Shown piece by piece: positions 47,018 to 57,501 of a stretch of 64,000 nt of DNA (position 1 is the first letter of the stretch; each line of letters starts with the position of its first letter). This DNA comes from an uncultured Lacinutrix sp. (GTDB lineage: Bacteria; Bacteroidota; Bacteroidia; Flavobacteriales; Flavobacteriaceae), in contig NZ_CANMSJ010000003.1 of NCBI RefSeq assembly GCF_947500605.1, forward strand, positions 124,001 through 188,000, read 5' to 3'. The position numbers and the translations under genes are program-made. A model generated the notes under the pieces. The model was not told the origin of the DNA. It did not search any database and saw only the letters and a program-made list of their open reading frames with translations.

Positions 47018-49282
47018 ATGATAAAACAAAAATTAAATACATTCTTTAAAAACAAATGGATAAAAAAATGCCTTTTGGCTGGTGTTGGAGTTGTAATTTT
47101 AACTTTCATTTTTTTTGTTAGCATCTATTTTGGCGCCTTTGGTAAACTACCAAACTCAAAAGAATTAAGTAACTTAAAACAAGCCGAAGCAACCCAGATT
47201 TTAGATAAAGACAAAACACTTATAGGTAAATACTATATTTACGATAGGCAACCATTAACCTACGAGCAATTTCCAGAGCACCTATTAAATGCATTAATAG
47301 CAACAGAAGATGTTCGGTTTTACGAGCATGATGGTGTCGATAATATTAGTTTGCTTCGTGTCCTTTTTAAAACAATTTTGTTTCAAGATAAATCTTCGGG
47401 AGGAGGTAGTACAATAACACTACAATTGGCTAAAAACCTATTTGGAAGAGACAATCACTTTGCTTTTAGTACTATAATAAACAAGGTAAAAGAATCTATA
47501 GTTGCCAAACGAATAGAAAAAATATACTCTAAAAAAGAAATACTAACAATGTACCTTAATACGGTTCCATTTCCAGACAATACTTATGGAATAGAAAGTG
47601 CGTCGCGTAAGTTTTTTAGTGTTCCCACATCAAGTTTAACCTTATCTCAGGCAGCAACTCTTGTAGGAACTTTAAAAGCAAATAGTTTTTATAACCCGAG
47701 ACGTAATATAGAAAACAGTAAGAAAAGACGAGATGTAGTATTACAACAAATGCTAAAGTATAACTACATTACAGAAAACCAATTAACAACATCTAAAACC
47801 GAAGTTATAGATTTAGATTACCAGTCTTTTAATCACGATTTAGGATTAGCACCATACTTTAGAGCGCAGTTAAAAAAGGAATTAGCAATTGTATTAGAAG
47901 ATTATAAAAAGCCAAATGGAGAAGCTTACAATTTGTATAAAGATGGATTAGTAGTACACACAACATTAGACTACCAAATGCAGAAGTATGCAGAAGAAGC
48001 AATGCAATTACATCTCACAAAATTACAAGAAGCTTACGAAGCTTCTTATGGTAAAAATGCACCATGGCAAACCAATAAAAAGCTAATTGAAAAAACGATA
48101 AAAACACTTCCCGCATATAAAAAATATAAAGCACTTGGTTTAGAGGATACTCAAATTATGGATTCACTTGCTATCAAGCACGAAGTTGAGGTGTTTAACT
48201 GGAAAGAAACTAAAACCGAAAATATTTCTACAATAGATAGTTTAAAGCATTACTTAAAGTTTTTAAATACAGGCATGATTGCTTTAGAGCCTAAAACAGG
48301 AGCAGTAAGAACTTATATTGGTGGTATAGATTATCGTTTTTTTAAATACGATCACGTATCACAAAGCGAGCGTCAAGTAGGTTCTACATTTAAACCTTTT
48401 GTTTATACCGCTGCCATAGATAACGGTATGAAACCATGTACTTATTTTTCTCCAGATGCAGTTACTTACACAGATTATAAAAACTGGACGCCAACAAATT
48501 CAGGAAGTAAAGAAGAAGACCCACACATTAATTACAATTTAGAAAAAGCATTAAGCCAATCTATGAATACTATTGCTGTAAAGGTTTTAAATGAAGTAGG
48601 TATAGATAAGGTTTTAAAGCAAGCTAAGAAATTAGGAATTACAAAAAAGCTTCCTAAAGAACCTTCTTTAGCTTTAGGCGTTGCCGAAATTAATATACAA
48701 GAACTCGCAGGTGCTTATGCTAGTTATGTAAATAGTAGTAAACCTGTTAAACCTTATTTTATTACTAAAATTGAAGATAAAAATGGGAATGAAATAGTGT
48801 CTTTTAAACCAGAAGTAAAAGAAGCTAAAGCTTATAGTGATTATACAAGACAAGTAATGTTACAAATTATGAAGTCTACAGTTAATTCCGGAACAGCTGC
48901 CAGATTGCGATCGACTTATAATCTTAAAAATAATATAGCCGGTAAAACAGGAACCACCCAAGACAATAAAGACGGCTGGTTTGTAGGGATTACTCCTAAC
49001 TTGGTTACCGTAAATTGGGTTGGTAACGATAATTATAATATTGGTTTTAAAACCACAGGTTTAGGACAAGGTGCAAATTCTGCATTACCAATTTTTGCTA
49101 AATTTTATCAGAAATTAAATGCAGATTCAAATTACAGTTCTATTACAAAAAGTAGTTTCGAAACGCCTTCAAGCGAAGTGCTTGAGGCATTAAATTGTGA
49201 AGAAGATAAACGAGATGGTTTCTTAAAAAGACTCTTTAATAACAAGAAGAAGAATGAACGTAAGTTTAATAAAAAGGATTAA
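47018..49282 (+). CDS. class A penicillin-binding protein (transglycosylase/transpeptidase)
   Basis: ATEDVRFYEHDGVD, GGSTITLQLAKNLF, SERQVGSTFKPFVY, KTGTTQDNKDGWFVG. Confidence 0.96.
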   Translation: MIKQKLNTFFKNKWIKKCLLAGVGVVILTFIFFVSIYFGAFGKLPNSKELSNLKQAEATQILDKDKTLIGKYYIYDRQPLTYEQFPEHLLNALIATEDVRFYEHDGVDNISLLRVLFKTILFQDKSSGGGSTITLQLAKNLFGRDNHFAFSTIINKVKESIVAKRIEKIYSKKEILTMYLNTVPFPDNTYGIESASRKFFSVPTSSLTLSQAATLVGTLKANSFYNPRRNIENSKKRRDVVLQQMLKYNYITENQLTTSKTEVIDLDYQSFNHDLGLAPYFRAQLKKELAIVLEDYKKPNGEAYNLYKDGLVVHTTLDYQMQKYAEEAMQLHLTKLQEAYEASYGKNAPWQTNKKLIEKTIKTLPAYKKYKALGLEDTQIMDSLAIKHEVEVFNWKETKTENISTIDSLKHYLKFLNTGMIALEPKTGAVRTYIGGIDYRFFKYDHVSQSERQVGSTFKPFVYTAAIDNGMKPCTYFSPDAVTYTDYKNWTPTNSGSKEEDPHINYNLEKALSQSMNTIAVKVLNEVGIDKVLKQAKKLGITKKLPKEPSLALGVAEINIQELAGAYASYVNSSKPVKPYFITKIEDKNGNEIVSFKPEVKEAKAYSDYTRQVMLQIMKSTVNSGTAARLRSTYNLKNNIAGKTGTTQDNKDGWFVGITPNLVTVNWVGNDNYNIGFKTTGLGQGANSALPIFAKFYQKLNADSNYSSITKSSFETPSSEVLEALNCEEDKRDGFLKRLFNNKKKNERKFNKKD

Positions 49283-49321
49283 ATTTTTTATTATTTCTAT
49301 AGTTTTATAAAAACTAAGCAC

Positions 49322-49356
49322 AAAAAAACGCGTTTCTATTAGAAACGCGTTTTTTA
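49322..49356. terminator. Bidirectional terminator
   Basis: AAAAAAACGCGTTTCTATTAGAAACGCGTTTTTT between convergent genes. Confidence 0.9.
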
Positions 49357-49375
49357 ATACTGTATTGTTTGTAGC

Positions 49376-50344
49376 TTATAGGTTGTAGCTTAAACCTAAT
49401 AACCAGTAAGACTGTAATTTGTTGTCTACGTTATCAAAATTTGGAACTGCTTGAACAGGAAGTGCAAGAGGATCAAATTGACCTAAAGCATAGTTAAGTG
49501 CTTCTTGTTTGTTGCTTCTTAAACCAAAGTCAAAACCAACACCAATCATTTTCCATAAAGTATAGCTAAATGAGTTAGTCCAAGTTACGTTAGATAAATC
49601 TCCAGACTTATAACTTTGGAAAGTAGATAAGTTAGACTTGAAACTAATTGCTCCAATTTGTCTTGTGTAATCTGCAACAATTTTAGCACCTAAAGAAGAT
49701 TCGAAAACTGAATCACCATCAGCAAATACAAAATTGTAGTTTAATGGGTGTACAACAACTATTAAGTTTTCCATAGGAGTCCAAGTTCCACCAACACCAA
49801 CATCTAAATATCCAGGATCGTTAAAGTTGTCTAATAAAGTTGTTCTGTATTCTGCTAAAGCAGAAACTGCAAAGTTTTTAGCAATGTTTCTTCCGTATAA
49901 AGAAGAAATGTTGAAAACATCTGTAGTTGGGTTAAAATCTTTGTCATCTACTTCTAAAGCAGTTCCTTCTAATACATCATTAGACTTATCATCTAATTTT
50001 ACCCAGTTAAGGTTGGACGTTAAAGAGTTTCTCCAGAAAAATTTATCTTCAATTAAATTAGCATAAGCATTAATAGAAACTCCAATATTACCAGAGGCAT
50101 TATCAGGTGTTCCTTGAGAGTACCAGTTGCTAAAATTAGAAAGTGTTCCACCAATAGTACCAAAAAGACCTTTTCTCCATCCTGGAAGTGCGTCTATTTG
50201 AGCTTGTAAAGCATCAGCTTCAGCTTGAGCAGCATCAGCAATAGCTTGTTTTTCAGTTTTTTGAGTATGTAACTCTTCTTTTGTTTGTGCTTGTACCGAT
50301 ACAACACCAATACTAAAAGCTAATAGTAATAATACTTTTTTCAT
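49376..50344 (-). CDS. DUF3078-like outer-membrane/secreted protein with coiled-coil N-terminus
   Basis: Signal peptide, AEADALQAQIDALPGWRKGLFGTIGGTLSNFSNWYSQGTPDNASGNIGVSINAYANL. Confidence 0.8.
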   Translation of the reverse strand: MKKVLLLLAFSIGVVSVQAQTKEELHTQKTEKQAIADAAQAEADALQAQIDALPGWRKGLFGTIGGTLSNFSNWYSQGTPDNASGNIGVSINAYANLIEDKFFWRNSLTSNLNWVKLDDKSNDVLEGTALEVDDKDFNPTTDVFNISSLYGRNIAKNFAVSALAEYRTTLLDNFNDPGYLDVGVGGTWTPMENLIVVVHPLNYNFVFADGDSVFESSLGAKIVADYTRQIGAISFKSNLSTFQSYKSGDLSNVTWTNSFSYTLWKMIGVGFDFGLRSNKQEALNYALGQFDPLALPVQAVPNFDNVDNKLQSYWLLGLSYNL

Positions 50345-50450
50345 TTTTTTAAATTTTGTAAGACAAAAGTATATTAAATGAATATAATTAGAAGATTTCA
50401 GTAATATAATTAATTAAGATATACGATTAAGTGTTTGCTTTTTTCGGTAA

Positions 50451-50954
50451 TTAACGTTTAAATAAAGGCACAGAAGAACAAGCCTCACCAAACATTATAG
50501 ATTTTGCGACAGGTTTTAGCTTGTTTGTAATCATTATATAAGCACTTGAGGGTACTGGTTTTTTAGAGCAACCTTTAATAATTACTGGTTTGTCTAAAAA
50601 AGGAGTAGTCTCCAAATTAGTAATAATATCTTGGTAAAGTGATACTTCTAAAGCTTCTAGGTCTCCTAGCACTATTTTTTTAGAATAAGGTTGTAATTTA
50701 ATACTTAATAGCATGTAAGCCCAATCTGGAACTATAGCATCTGTTGTACATGTTAGTGCAACAAGAGCGTCTTGGTATTGCGACCAATCATGTTCTTTAA
50801 CTAAAGCTCTAAACTCTTTTTCTCTTAGCACGAAACCTTCGTAAAGCCAATCTTTTATATCAAAAAGTATGCGCTCACCTTTAGGATAATAATCCTCAAG
50901 ATCAAAAACAACAAGTTTACTGGTTGCTACGCGATTTATAATTTCTTCAGCCAT
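50451..50954 (-). CDS. DUF2480 family protein
   Basis: INRVATSKLVVFDLEDYYPKGERILFDIKDWLYEGFVLREKEFR. Confidence 0.85.
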   Translation of the reverse strand: MAEEIINRVATSKLVVFDLEDYYPKGERILFDIKDWLYEGFVLREKEFRALVKEHDWSQYQDALVALTCTTDAIVPDWAYMLLSIKLQPYSKKIVLGDLEALEVSLYQDIITNLETTPFLDKPVIIKGCSKKPVPSSAYIMITNKLKPVAKSIMFGEACSSVPLFKR

Positions 50955-50971
50955 AATACAAATTTAAGTCT

Positions 50972-52807
50972 TTATTGGTAACCTTCTGCTTGTAGTGTAA
51001 ATAATTCGGCGTATAACGATTTGTTTTCCATGAGTTCTTCATGTGTACCAAATTCTAAAACACGTCCTTCTTCTAATACTAGTATTCTATCAGCTTGTCT
51101 TACTGTGCTAAATCTATGCGAAATAATAACACTTGTTTTAAATTGTGTTAAACCAATAAAACGATCGAAAACTTCGCTTTCTGCCTTAGCATCTAAAGCC
51201 GAAGTAGGTTCGTCTAAAATCATCACTTTAGCGTCTTTCATGTAGGCTCTTGCTAGCGCTACTTTTTGCCATTGTCCACCAGAAAGTTCTTGTCCTTTTG
51301 CAAAACGTTTACCTAATTGTTGGTCGTAGCCAAACTTTAAATCTTGCACCACTTCGTCTGCTAAACTTAATTTTGCTGCGTCTTCAATTTTAGATTGGTT
51401 GTTTATTTCATTAATATCACCAATAGCTATGTTTTCTCTTACGGTAAATTCGTATTTAAAGAAGTCTTGAAAAATAACGCCAAAGTATTCTTGATATTTG
51501 GCTTTATCGAATCTATTAATATTTATACCATCTAGTAGAATTTCACCAGAAGTAGGCTCGTAAAAGCGTAACAGTAGTTTTGTTAATGTCGTTTTTCCTG
51601 CTCCGTTTTGTCCTACAAATGCTAGTTTTTCGCCAGCTTTCATATTAAAACTGATGCCTTTTAGTATTTCGTTTTCAGAACCTGGATAAGCAAAACGGAC
51701 ATTTTTAAATTCGAAACCTTCCTTTATGTTTTCAGGAAGTGGCATATCTTCTTTATGTGCAGGCTTTATAGATATGTCTAGAAAATCGAAATAATCTTTT
51801 AAATACAATGCACTTTCTGTTATGCGCGTGAATTTAGAAAAGAAGTCTTGTAGGTTTCTTGTAAGTCTATTGAATGCTCCAGATAAAAAGGTTAATTCAC
51901 CTAGTGTAATTACTCCAGAAATAACTCTGTATATTATAAAAACATAAGCGCCATAGTAACTTAAAGTACCTAAAACATTAAATAGGAAACCTAATGCCGA
52001 ACGTTTTACGGCTAGCTTTTTATTAAGGTTGTAGTATTCATGCGATAGGTTTTTAAAACGGTCTACTACAAAATCTGTTAAGCCAAAAAGCTTTATTTCT
52101 TTTGCAGTTTTATCGTTTGCACCAATAAAACGTAAATAGTCTAATTCTCTACGTTCTGCAGTCCATCCTCTTGCTAGAGAATATTGTTGTTGGCTAAACC
52201 AAATTTCGTTTATAAACGATGGAATAATACTTAGTACTAAAAGGATAATTAAGTAAGGTTCGAAATAAATTAAACCGGCAACTAATGTAATTATAGATAT
52301 TAAGCTTTGTACTTCGCCTAAGGCATTAGACATTAATCCTACACGACCATTAGTTTGTGTTCTTGCACGTTCTAATTTGTCGTAAAACTCTGAGTCTTCT
52401 AGAAGACTTATGTTTATTTGATTTGTTTTTTTAATGATTCTTACTGAAGAGTCTATCGAGTACGAATCGCCAAGTAAGCCGTCTGTTAAAGAAATGGCTC
52501 TGCTTACAAGGTCTGAAATTATGATTAAACCAAACTCTATTGCAACATAGGTCCAGAGTAATGTTAAATCTGAAACTTCTACTTTAGTTTGTAGAATAAT
52601 TTCGTCTATAATAATTTTACCTATCCAAAGAATAATTACAGGTAAAACGGCTCCAATAAGTCTGCAAAAAGCAGAAAGTAAAAAGAGTTTTTTGTTTGTT
52701 CTCCAGATTTCTTTAAAAAATCTTGGAATAAAAACTAGCGCACTAAAAGATTTTCGTAAGCTAGTTTTTTTTCCGTCTTTAAGAGATTTAGGAGCTTGTC
52801 TTGGCAT
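50972..52807 (-). CDS. ABC transporter, ATP-binding/permease fusion
   Basis: Six-TM N-terminal region; GQNGAGKTTLTKLLLR Walker A; LSGGQWQKVALARAYMKDAKVMILDEPTSALD. Confidence 0.95.
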   Translation of the reverse strand: MPRQAPKSLKDGKKTSLRKSFSALVFIPRFFKEIWRTNKKLFLLSAFCRLIGAVLPVIILWIGKIIIDEIILQTKVEVSDLTLLWTYVAIEFGLIIISDLVSRAISLTDGLLGDSYSIDSSVRIIKKTNQINISLLEDSEFYDKLERARTQTNGRVGLMSNALGEVQSLISIITLVAGLIYFEPYLIILLVLSIIPSFINEIWFSQQQYSLARGWTAERRELDYLRFIGANDKTAKEIKLFGLTDFVVDRFKNLSHEYYNLNKKLAVKRSALGFLFNVLGTLSYYGAYVFIIYRVISGVITLGELTFLSGAFNRLTRNLQDFFSKFTRITESALYLKDYFDFLDISIKPAHKEDMPLPENIKEGFEFKNVRFAYPGSENEILKGISFNMKAGEKLAFVGQNGAGKTTLTKLLLRFYEPTSGEILLDGININRFDKAKYQEYFGVIFQDFFKYEFTVRENIAIGDINEINNQSKIEDAAKLSLADEVVQDLKFGYDQQLGKRFAKGQELSGGQWQKVALARAYMKDAKVMILDEPTSALDAKAESEVFDRFIGLTQFKTSVIISHRFSTVRQADRILVLEEGRVLEFGTHEELMENKSLYAELFTLQAEGYQ

Positions 52808-52818
52808 TGCTTTTCTAT

Positions 52819-53145
52819 TTAAAGCATACCAAGCTCTAGTTTCGCTTCTTCACTCATTAATTCTTGAGTCCATGGCGGATCGAAAGTAATTTCAACCTCG
52901 GCATTATTAACATCTTTAAGAGATTTCACTTTTTCCTCAACTTCTAAAGGAAGTGTTTCTGCTACAGGACAGTTAGGCGTTGTTAAAGTCATTAATATTT
53001 TAACATCGTAATCTTCATTTACAAAAACATCGTAAATTAATCCTAATTCGTATATATCTACAGGTATTTCTGGATCGTAAATAGTTTTTATTACTGCTAC
53101 TATTTTTTCTCCTAACTCTGTTGTATCTATTGTTGTGTCGCTCAT
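52819..53145 (-). CDS. SUF-associated MIP18/DUF59 protein
   Basis: TIYDPEIPVDIYELGLIYDV; TTPNCPVAE; FDPPWTQELMSEEAKLELGML. Confidence 0.93.
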   Translation of the reverse strand: MSDTTIDTTELGEKIVAVIKTIYDPEIPVDIYELGLIYDVFVNEDYDVKILMTLTTPNCPVAETLPLEVEEKVKSLKDVNNAEVEITFDPPWTQELMSEEAKLELGML

Positions 53146-53218
53146 TTTTTTGTTTTTACATTAAATCCTTAGTTGTTTGGTCGTAAGTTTATTTACAACT
53201 CTACAGTAAAAGACTTAA

Positions 53219-53644
53219 CTATTTTACTTGTGTTTGGTATGCAATCGCATACATTTTAATTTGCTTTATCATACTTACCAAACCATTTGCTCGTGTTGGA
53301 GACAAATGTTCTTTTAAACCTATAGCATCAATAAAATCTGTATTTGCATCTAAGATGTCTTTTGGGTGCTGGTTTGAAAAAGCTCTAATTAATATAGCTA
53401 TAATACCTTTTGTAATAATGGCATCGCTATCTGCAGTAAAACTAATTTTGTTATCATCCATTTCTGCATGAACCCAAACTTTACTTTGACAACCTTTAAT
53501 AATATTATCTTCAGTTTTAAATTGGTCGTCGATTAAAGGTAAATCTTTACCTAAATCTATCATGTATTGATAGCGTTCTTCCCAATCTTCAAACATTGAA
53601 AATTCGTCTATAATTTCGTCTTGTATTTCTTGAATGCTTTGCAT
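53219..53644 (-). CDS. sufE: SufE family sulfur acceptor
   Basis: LIDDQFKTEDNIIKGCQSKVWV; LSPTRANGL. Confidence 0.95.
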   Translation of the reverse strand: MQSIQEIQDEIIDEFSMFEDWEERYQYMIDLGKDLPLIDDQFKTEDNIIKGCQSKVWVHAEMDDNKISFTADSDAIITKGIIAILIRAFSNQHPKDILDANTDFIDAIGLKEHLSPTRANGLVSMIKQIKMYAIAYQTQVK

Positions 53645-53684
53645 TTGTAATTTTCTTTTTGCTAGTGCAAAATTACGGAATTCT

Positions 53685-54494
53685 TTAGTTCTTTTCTTTA
53701 GTAGGATTGCTAATCTTCATTACTAAATTATACAAAGATTTAATTTCTTCGTTTGGATTTCCAGCATCAAAAGTTGGAACGCTGTAAGTTTCACCATCTT
53801 TAGTAACTGAAAAGTTTGCTAAAGCTGCACCATCGTATTGGTGAGCTTTACTAGGCGCTTCGAGCGTAGGTAATGCTTTTAAATTTAATTCTGACACTTG
53901 CTCTAATATAGCATTCCAGTCTTCAGTAGAACACGTTTTTACATTAGGCTCTGTAGTGCGACTATTTTTAACACTTACTGTTTTATTGTCTAAAATAATT
54001 TGACTGAACGCACCTCTAGAATGTGCTTTGTATTCAATTTTTAAGTTGCTTTGTGCTACACTTACTGTTTTTGTTGCAGTAAGTAATTTGGTTTTAGAAT
54101 TAAGTAATATTAATTGGTCTTCTTTAATTTCAAAACTTGTGACTTCTCCTAAAGCAGCCATCATTTTACTTTCAACTAAATTACTGTTTTTGTCGGCACA
54201 CATTTTTTTAGTAGAAGCTAAAGCGCTAAATTTTATGGTGTTTCCTTCAGTAGTGTAATTTCCAAAAAAGTTGTTGCATCCAGAAAATCCAGAGACTTTA
54301 CTATTAGCTTCATCAAAAGTAATTGTTAGATCTTTAATTAAGTTTTCTACTTCCATTTCTGAAACAGTAAATGTTCCATTTAGAGTTTCTTGAACGCTTT
54401 TCATATTGTCGTTAGATAAATTAGATGTTGCTTGGCTAGAGGTGCCACATGCATTTAAAATAATAGCAAAAAGTAATATAGCAGTTGTTTTCAT
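53685..54494 (-). CDS. META-domain lipoprotein
   Basis: Lipobox LNACGTS; LTITFDEANSKVSGFSGCNNFFGNYTTEGNTIKFSALASTKKMC. Confidence 0.88.
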   Translation of the reverse strand: MKTTAILLFAIILNACGTSSQATSNLSNDNMKSVQETLNGTFTVSEMEVENLIKDLTITFDEANSKVSGFSGCNNFFGNYTTEGNTIKFSALASTKKMCADKNSNLVESKMMAALGEVTSFEIKEDQLILLNSKTKLLTATKTVSVAQSNLKIEYKAHSRGAFSQIILDNKTVSVKNSRTTEPNVKTCSTEDWNAILEQVSELNLKALPTLEAPSKAHQYDGAALANFSVTKDGETYSVPTFDAGNPNEEIKSLYNLVMKISNPTKEKN

Positions 54495-54546
54495 TTTTAA
54501 GTTGTTGTTTGTTACAGTTATAATATTACAAAAAAGAAGCCAAACT

Positions 54547-55761
54547 TTACGAAAGCATCATTTTTGCTTTTTTAACGCCTGCTACTAATGTGTCTATCTC
54601 TTCTTTTGTGTTGTAAAAAGCAAAAGAGGCTCTAACGGTTCCAGGAATATTGAAAAAAGCCATTATAGGTTGTGCACAATGATGACCTGTTCTTACTGCA
54701 ATTCCCATTTTGTCTAATAGTGTACCAATATCGTAAGGATGTATGCCTTCTAAATTAAAACTAATTACAGAGGTTTTATTTTTAGATGTACCATATATTT
54801 TTAAACTTTCAATCTCTAAAAGTTTCTCTGTTCCGTAGTCTAAAAGTTCTTTTTCGTAAGCTTCAATAGCATCAAAACCTATAGCATTCATATAATCTAA
54901 GGCTGCACCAAAAGCGATACCTCCACAAATGTTTGGTGTTCCAGCTTCAAATTTATGTGGTAAACCTGCGTAGGTTGTTTTTTCGAAACTTACTTGATCT
55001 ATCATCTCGCCACCACCTTGATATGGAGGTAACTTGGTAAGCCATTCTTCTTTACCGTATAACATGCCAACACCTGTTGGGCCGCAAATTTTATGTGCAG
55101 AAGCCACATAGAAATCGACATCTAATGCCTGAACGTCTGGTTTAATATGCGGACAAGCCTGTGCGCCATCTATTAAAACGGCTGCTCCAACTTTGTGAGC
55201 TTGCTCTATAATTTTTTCTATAGGATTTACTGTTCCTAATGCATTTGAAATATGATTTACAAAAACTAATTTTGTTTTATCCGAGAGCAATTCAGTATAA
55301 CTATCCATAACCAATTCTCCCTCTTGGTTCATTGGTATTACTTTTAATATAGCACCAGTTTTCTCGCAAAGCATTTGCCAAGGCACAATATTACTATGGT
55401 GCTCTAAAGCTGAAACAATAACTTCGTCACCTTTTTTTAATATTGAAGCAAAACCATGTGCTACTAGATTAATACTTTCTGTTGTACCAGCTGTTAGTAT
55501 AATCTCGTATGGATGTTTTGCATTAAAATGATTTTGGACAGTATGTCTAGCAGCTTCATATTTATCTGTAGCTTCTTGACTTAATGCGTGAACACCTCTA
55601 TGAATATTTGCATTGTAGTTACTATAATAATCTACTATTACATCTATTACTTGCTGTGGTGTTTGCGAAGTTGCAGCATTATCAAAATACACCAAAGGTT
55701 TACCGTTTACTTTACGATTAAGTATTGGGAAGTCTTTTCTTATTTTATTTACGTCTAACAT
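54547..55761 (-). CDS. sufS: SufS family cysteine desulfurase
   Basis: YFDNAATSQTPQQVID; ASAHKICGPTGVGMLYG; RTGHHCAQP. Confidence 0.97.
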   Translation of the reverse strand: MLDVNKIRKDFPILNRKVNGKPLVYFDNAATSQTPQQVIDVIVDYYSNYNANIHRGVHALSQEATDKYEAARHTVQNHFNAKHPYEIILTAGTTESINLVAHGFASILKKGDEVIVSALEHHSNIVPWQMLCEKTGAILKVIPMNQEGELVMDSYTELLSDKTKLVFVNHISNALGTVNPIEKIIEQAHKVGAAVLIDGAQACPHIKPDVQALDVDFYVASAHKICGPTGVGMLYGKEEWLTKLPPYQGGGEMIDQVSFEKTTYAGLPHKFEAGTPNICGGIAFGAALDYMNAIGFDAIEAYEKELLDYGTEKLLEIESLKIYGTSKNKTSVISFNLEGIHPYDIGTLLDKMGIAVRTGHHCAQPIMAFFNIPGTVRASFAFYNTKEEIDTLVAGVKKAKMMLS

Positions 55762-55933
55762 CTGTTTGTCTGTAGAGTTTTTACTTGTTTGGCACCCAAA
55801 TAGCTAAGGCTAAAGGTTGAAAACAAAAATACGAAACGTTTTTCATCTATAAACTCCATTTCTCAATTACCGTGAGTAGAGTCTTAAAATTTACATTTCG
55901 GTTAAAAAGGATAATCGTTTAAAGTGAAAGGCA

Positions 55934-55971
55934 TAAAAAAACTGCTCCTAAATATTAGAAACAGTTTTTAT
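55934..55971 (-). terminator. Terminator-like hairpin between sufD and sufS
   Basis: AAAAACTG...CAGTTTTT with an inner CTAA/TTAG pairing. Confidence 0.55.
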
Positions 55972-56009
55972 TTATTTTTAGAATTATATAGTTTCTGTTT
56001 TACAGAAGC

Positions 56010-57323
56010 TTATAAATCAAAACCAATATTAACGCCTAATTTAGTAGCAATTAGTTTAGTAATACGTTGTTTTAATTCTGGAATTTTTACAGAGCTTAAA
56101 ACATTATTACTAAAAGCAAACATTAATAAAGCTCTTGCTTCTTTTTCTGGAATACCACGTTGTTTCATATAAAACAAAGCACTTTCGTCTAGTTGACCAA
56201 TAGTACAACCGTGAGAACATTTTACATCGTCTGCAAAAATTTCAAGCTGAGGTTTGGTGTTTATAGATGCTTTGTCGCTTAATAAAATGTTGTTGTTAGA
56301 TTGAAATGCATTTGTTTTCTGCGCTAATTTGTCAACAACTACTTTACCGTTAAAAACACCTGTAGAACTGTCTGAGAAAATACCTTTATAATCTTGGTGA
56401 CTCTCGCAATTTGGTTCTATGTGGTGTACTAAAGTATTATGGTCTACGTGTTGTTTCTCACCAATAATAGTGATTCCTTTCATTGTAGAATCCATATGTT
56501 CACCATTTTGGTAAAAGTTAAGATTGTTACGAATTAACTTACCACCAAAAGAGAATGTATGTACAAAACAGTTAGTTTGATCTTTTTGATCTACAAAAGT
56601 ACTATCTATTAAAGATGCATTTTTGTTATCGTTTTGAATTTTATAGTAATCTACAATAGAACGCTTATCTGCATAAATCTCAGTAACACTATTAGTTAAA
56701 ACAGGATTGTCTGTTAAACTCTGGTGACGTTCTATAATTTGAACATGAGAATTCTCGTCTACAACAATTAAGTTTCTTGGTTGAAGCATTAAAGCAGCTT
56801 CGTTTCCTGTAGCAAAATGTATAATTTGAATTGGCTTTTCTACCAATTTATTTTTTGGAATATGTATGTAAGCACCTTCGTTAGAAAATGCAGTGTTTAG
56901 AGATGTTAAGCTATCTTTAGGCGCTATTTTATTGAAATAGTTATCAATAACAGCTTTGTATTTAGGTTTAACTAAAGCCGAAGACATTAAACATACATCA
57001 ATACCATCATGAGTTGTTTGCGATAAATGAGATGAATATTTCCCATCGATAAAAACAATTTTGTAAGTGTCTATATCATGTAAAAAATACTTCTTGATAT
57101 CTTTATAATCTAACGCATTCTCTTGTTTTGGGAACACACTATAATCATGCTTTAAAACACTGTTTAAAGAGGTGTATTTCCAAGCTTCTTCCTTTTTTGA
57201 AGGGAAACCCGAATTTTCAAAAGCTTTTATAGCTTCACTTCGAATGTCGTGAACAGGCGAATCTACATCGATATTGTTTTCGAATGCTAAAAATGATGAT
57301 ACTAATTTTTCTTTTAAATCCAT
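56010..57323 (-). CDS. sufD: Fe-S cluster assembly protein SufD
   Basis: SKKEEAWKYTSL; CSHGCTIGQLDESALFYMKQRGIPEKEARALLMFAF. Confidence 0.96.
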   Translation of the reverse strand: MDLKEKLVSSFLAFENNIDVDSPVHDIRSEAIKAFENSGFPSKKEEAWKYTSLNSVLKHDYSVFPKQENALDYKDIKKYFLHDIDTYKIVFIDGKYSSHLSQTTHDGIDVCLMSSALVKPKYKAVIDNYFNKIAPKDSLTSLNTAFSNEGAYIHIPKNKLVEKPIQIIHFATGNEAALMLQPRNLIVVDENSHVQIIERHQSLTDNPVLTNSVTEIYADKRSIVDYYKIQNDNKNASLIDSTFVDQKDQTNCFVHTFSFGGKLIRNNLNFYQNGEHMDSTMKGITIIGEKQHVDHNTLVHHIEPNCESHQDYKGIFSDSSTGVFNGKVVVDKLAQKTNAFQSNNNILLSDKASINTKPQLEIFADDVKCSHGCTIGQLDESALFYMKQRGIPEKEARALLMFAFSNNVLSSVKIPELKQRITKLIATKLGVNIGFDL

Positions 57324-57328
57324 AATTC

Positions 57329-57408
57329 TGTCATTCCTACGAAGGCAGGAATCTTTTTAATTTATCTAGAACTTTATATTGTGGATTCCTACTTGCGCAG
57401 GAATGACA
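57329..57408. repeat. TGTCATTCCT...AGGAATGACA inverted-repeat element inside the suf operon
   Basis: 10-bp perfect terminal arms; CGAAGGCAGGAATC / GATTCCTACTTGCG inner arms. Confidence 0.8.
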
Positions 57409-57426
57409 AAATCGTTCATTTTGAAA

Positions 57427-57501
57427 GCTTAAAAAATCGAGTAATCAGAGTGTAGTTTGCAACTGCAAACGATGACTGAATACTACAACCATTTTTTAAG
57501 C
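57427..57501. repeat. Nested inverted-repeat structure overlapping the sufC stop codon
   Basis: GCTTAAAAAA (57427-57436)/TTTTTTAAGC (57492-57501); TGTAGT/ACTACA; GTTTGC/GCAAAC. Confidence 0.6.

Noticed and set aside
46894-47124. 76-aa minus ORF
   Set aside because: Antisense to the PBP start and the terminator; no homology signal
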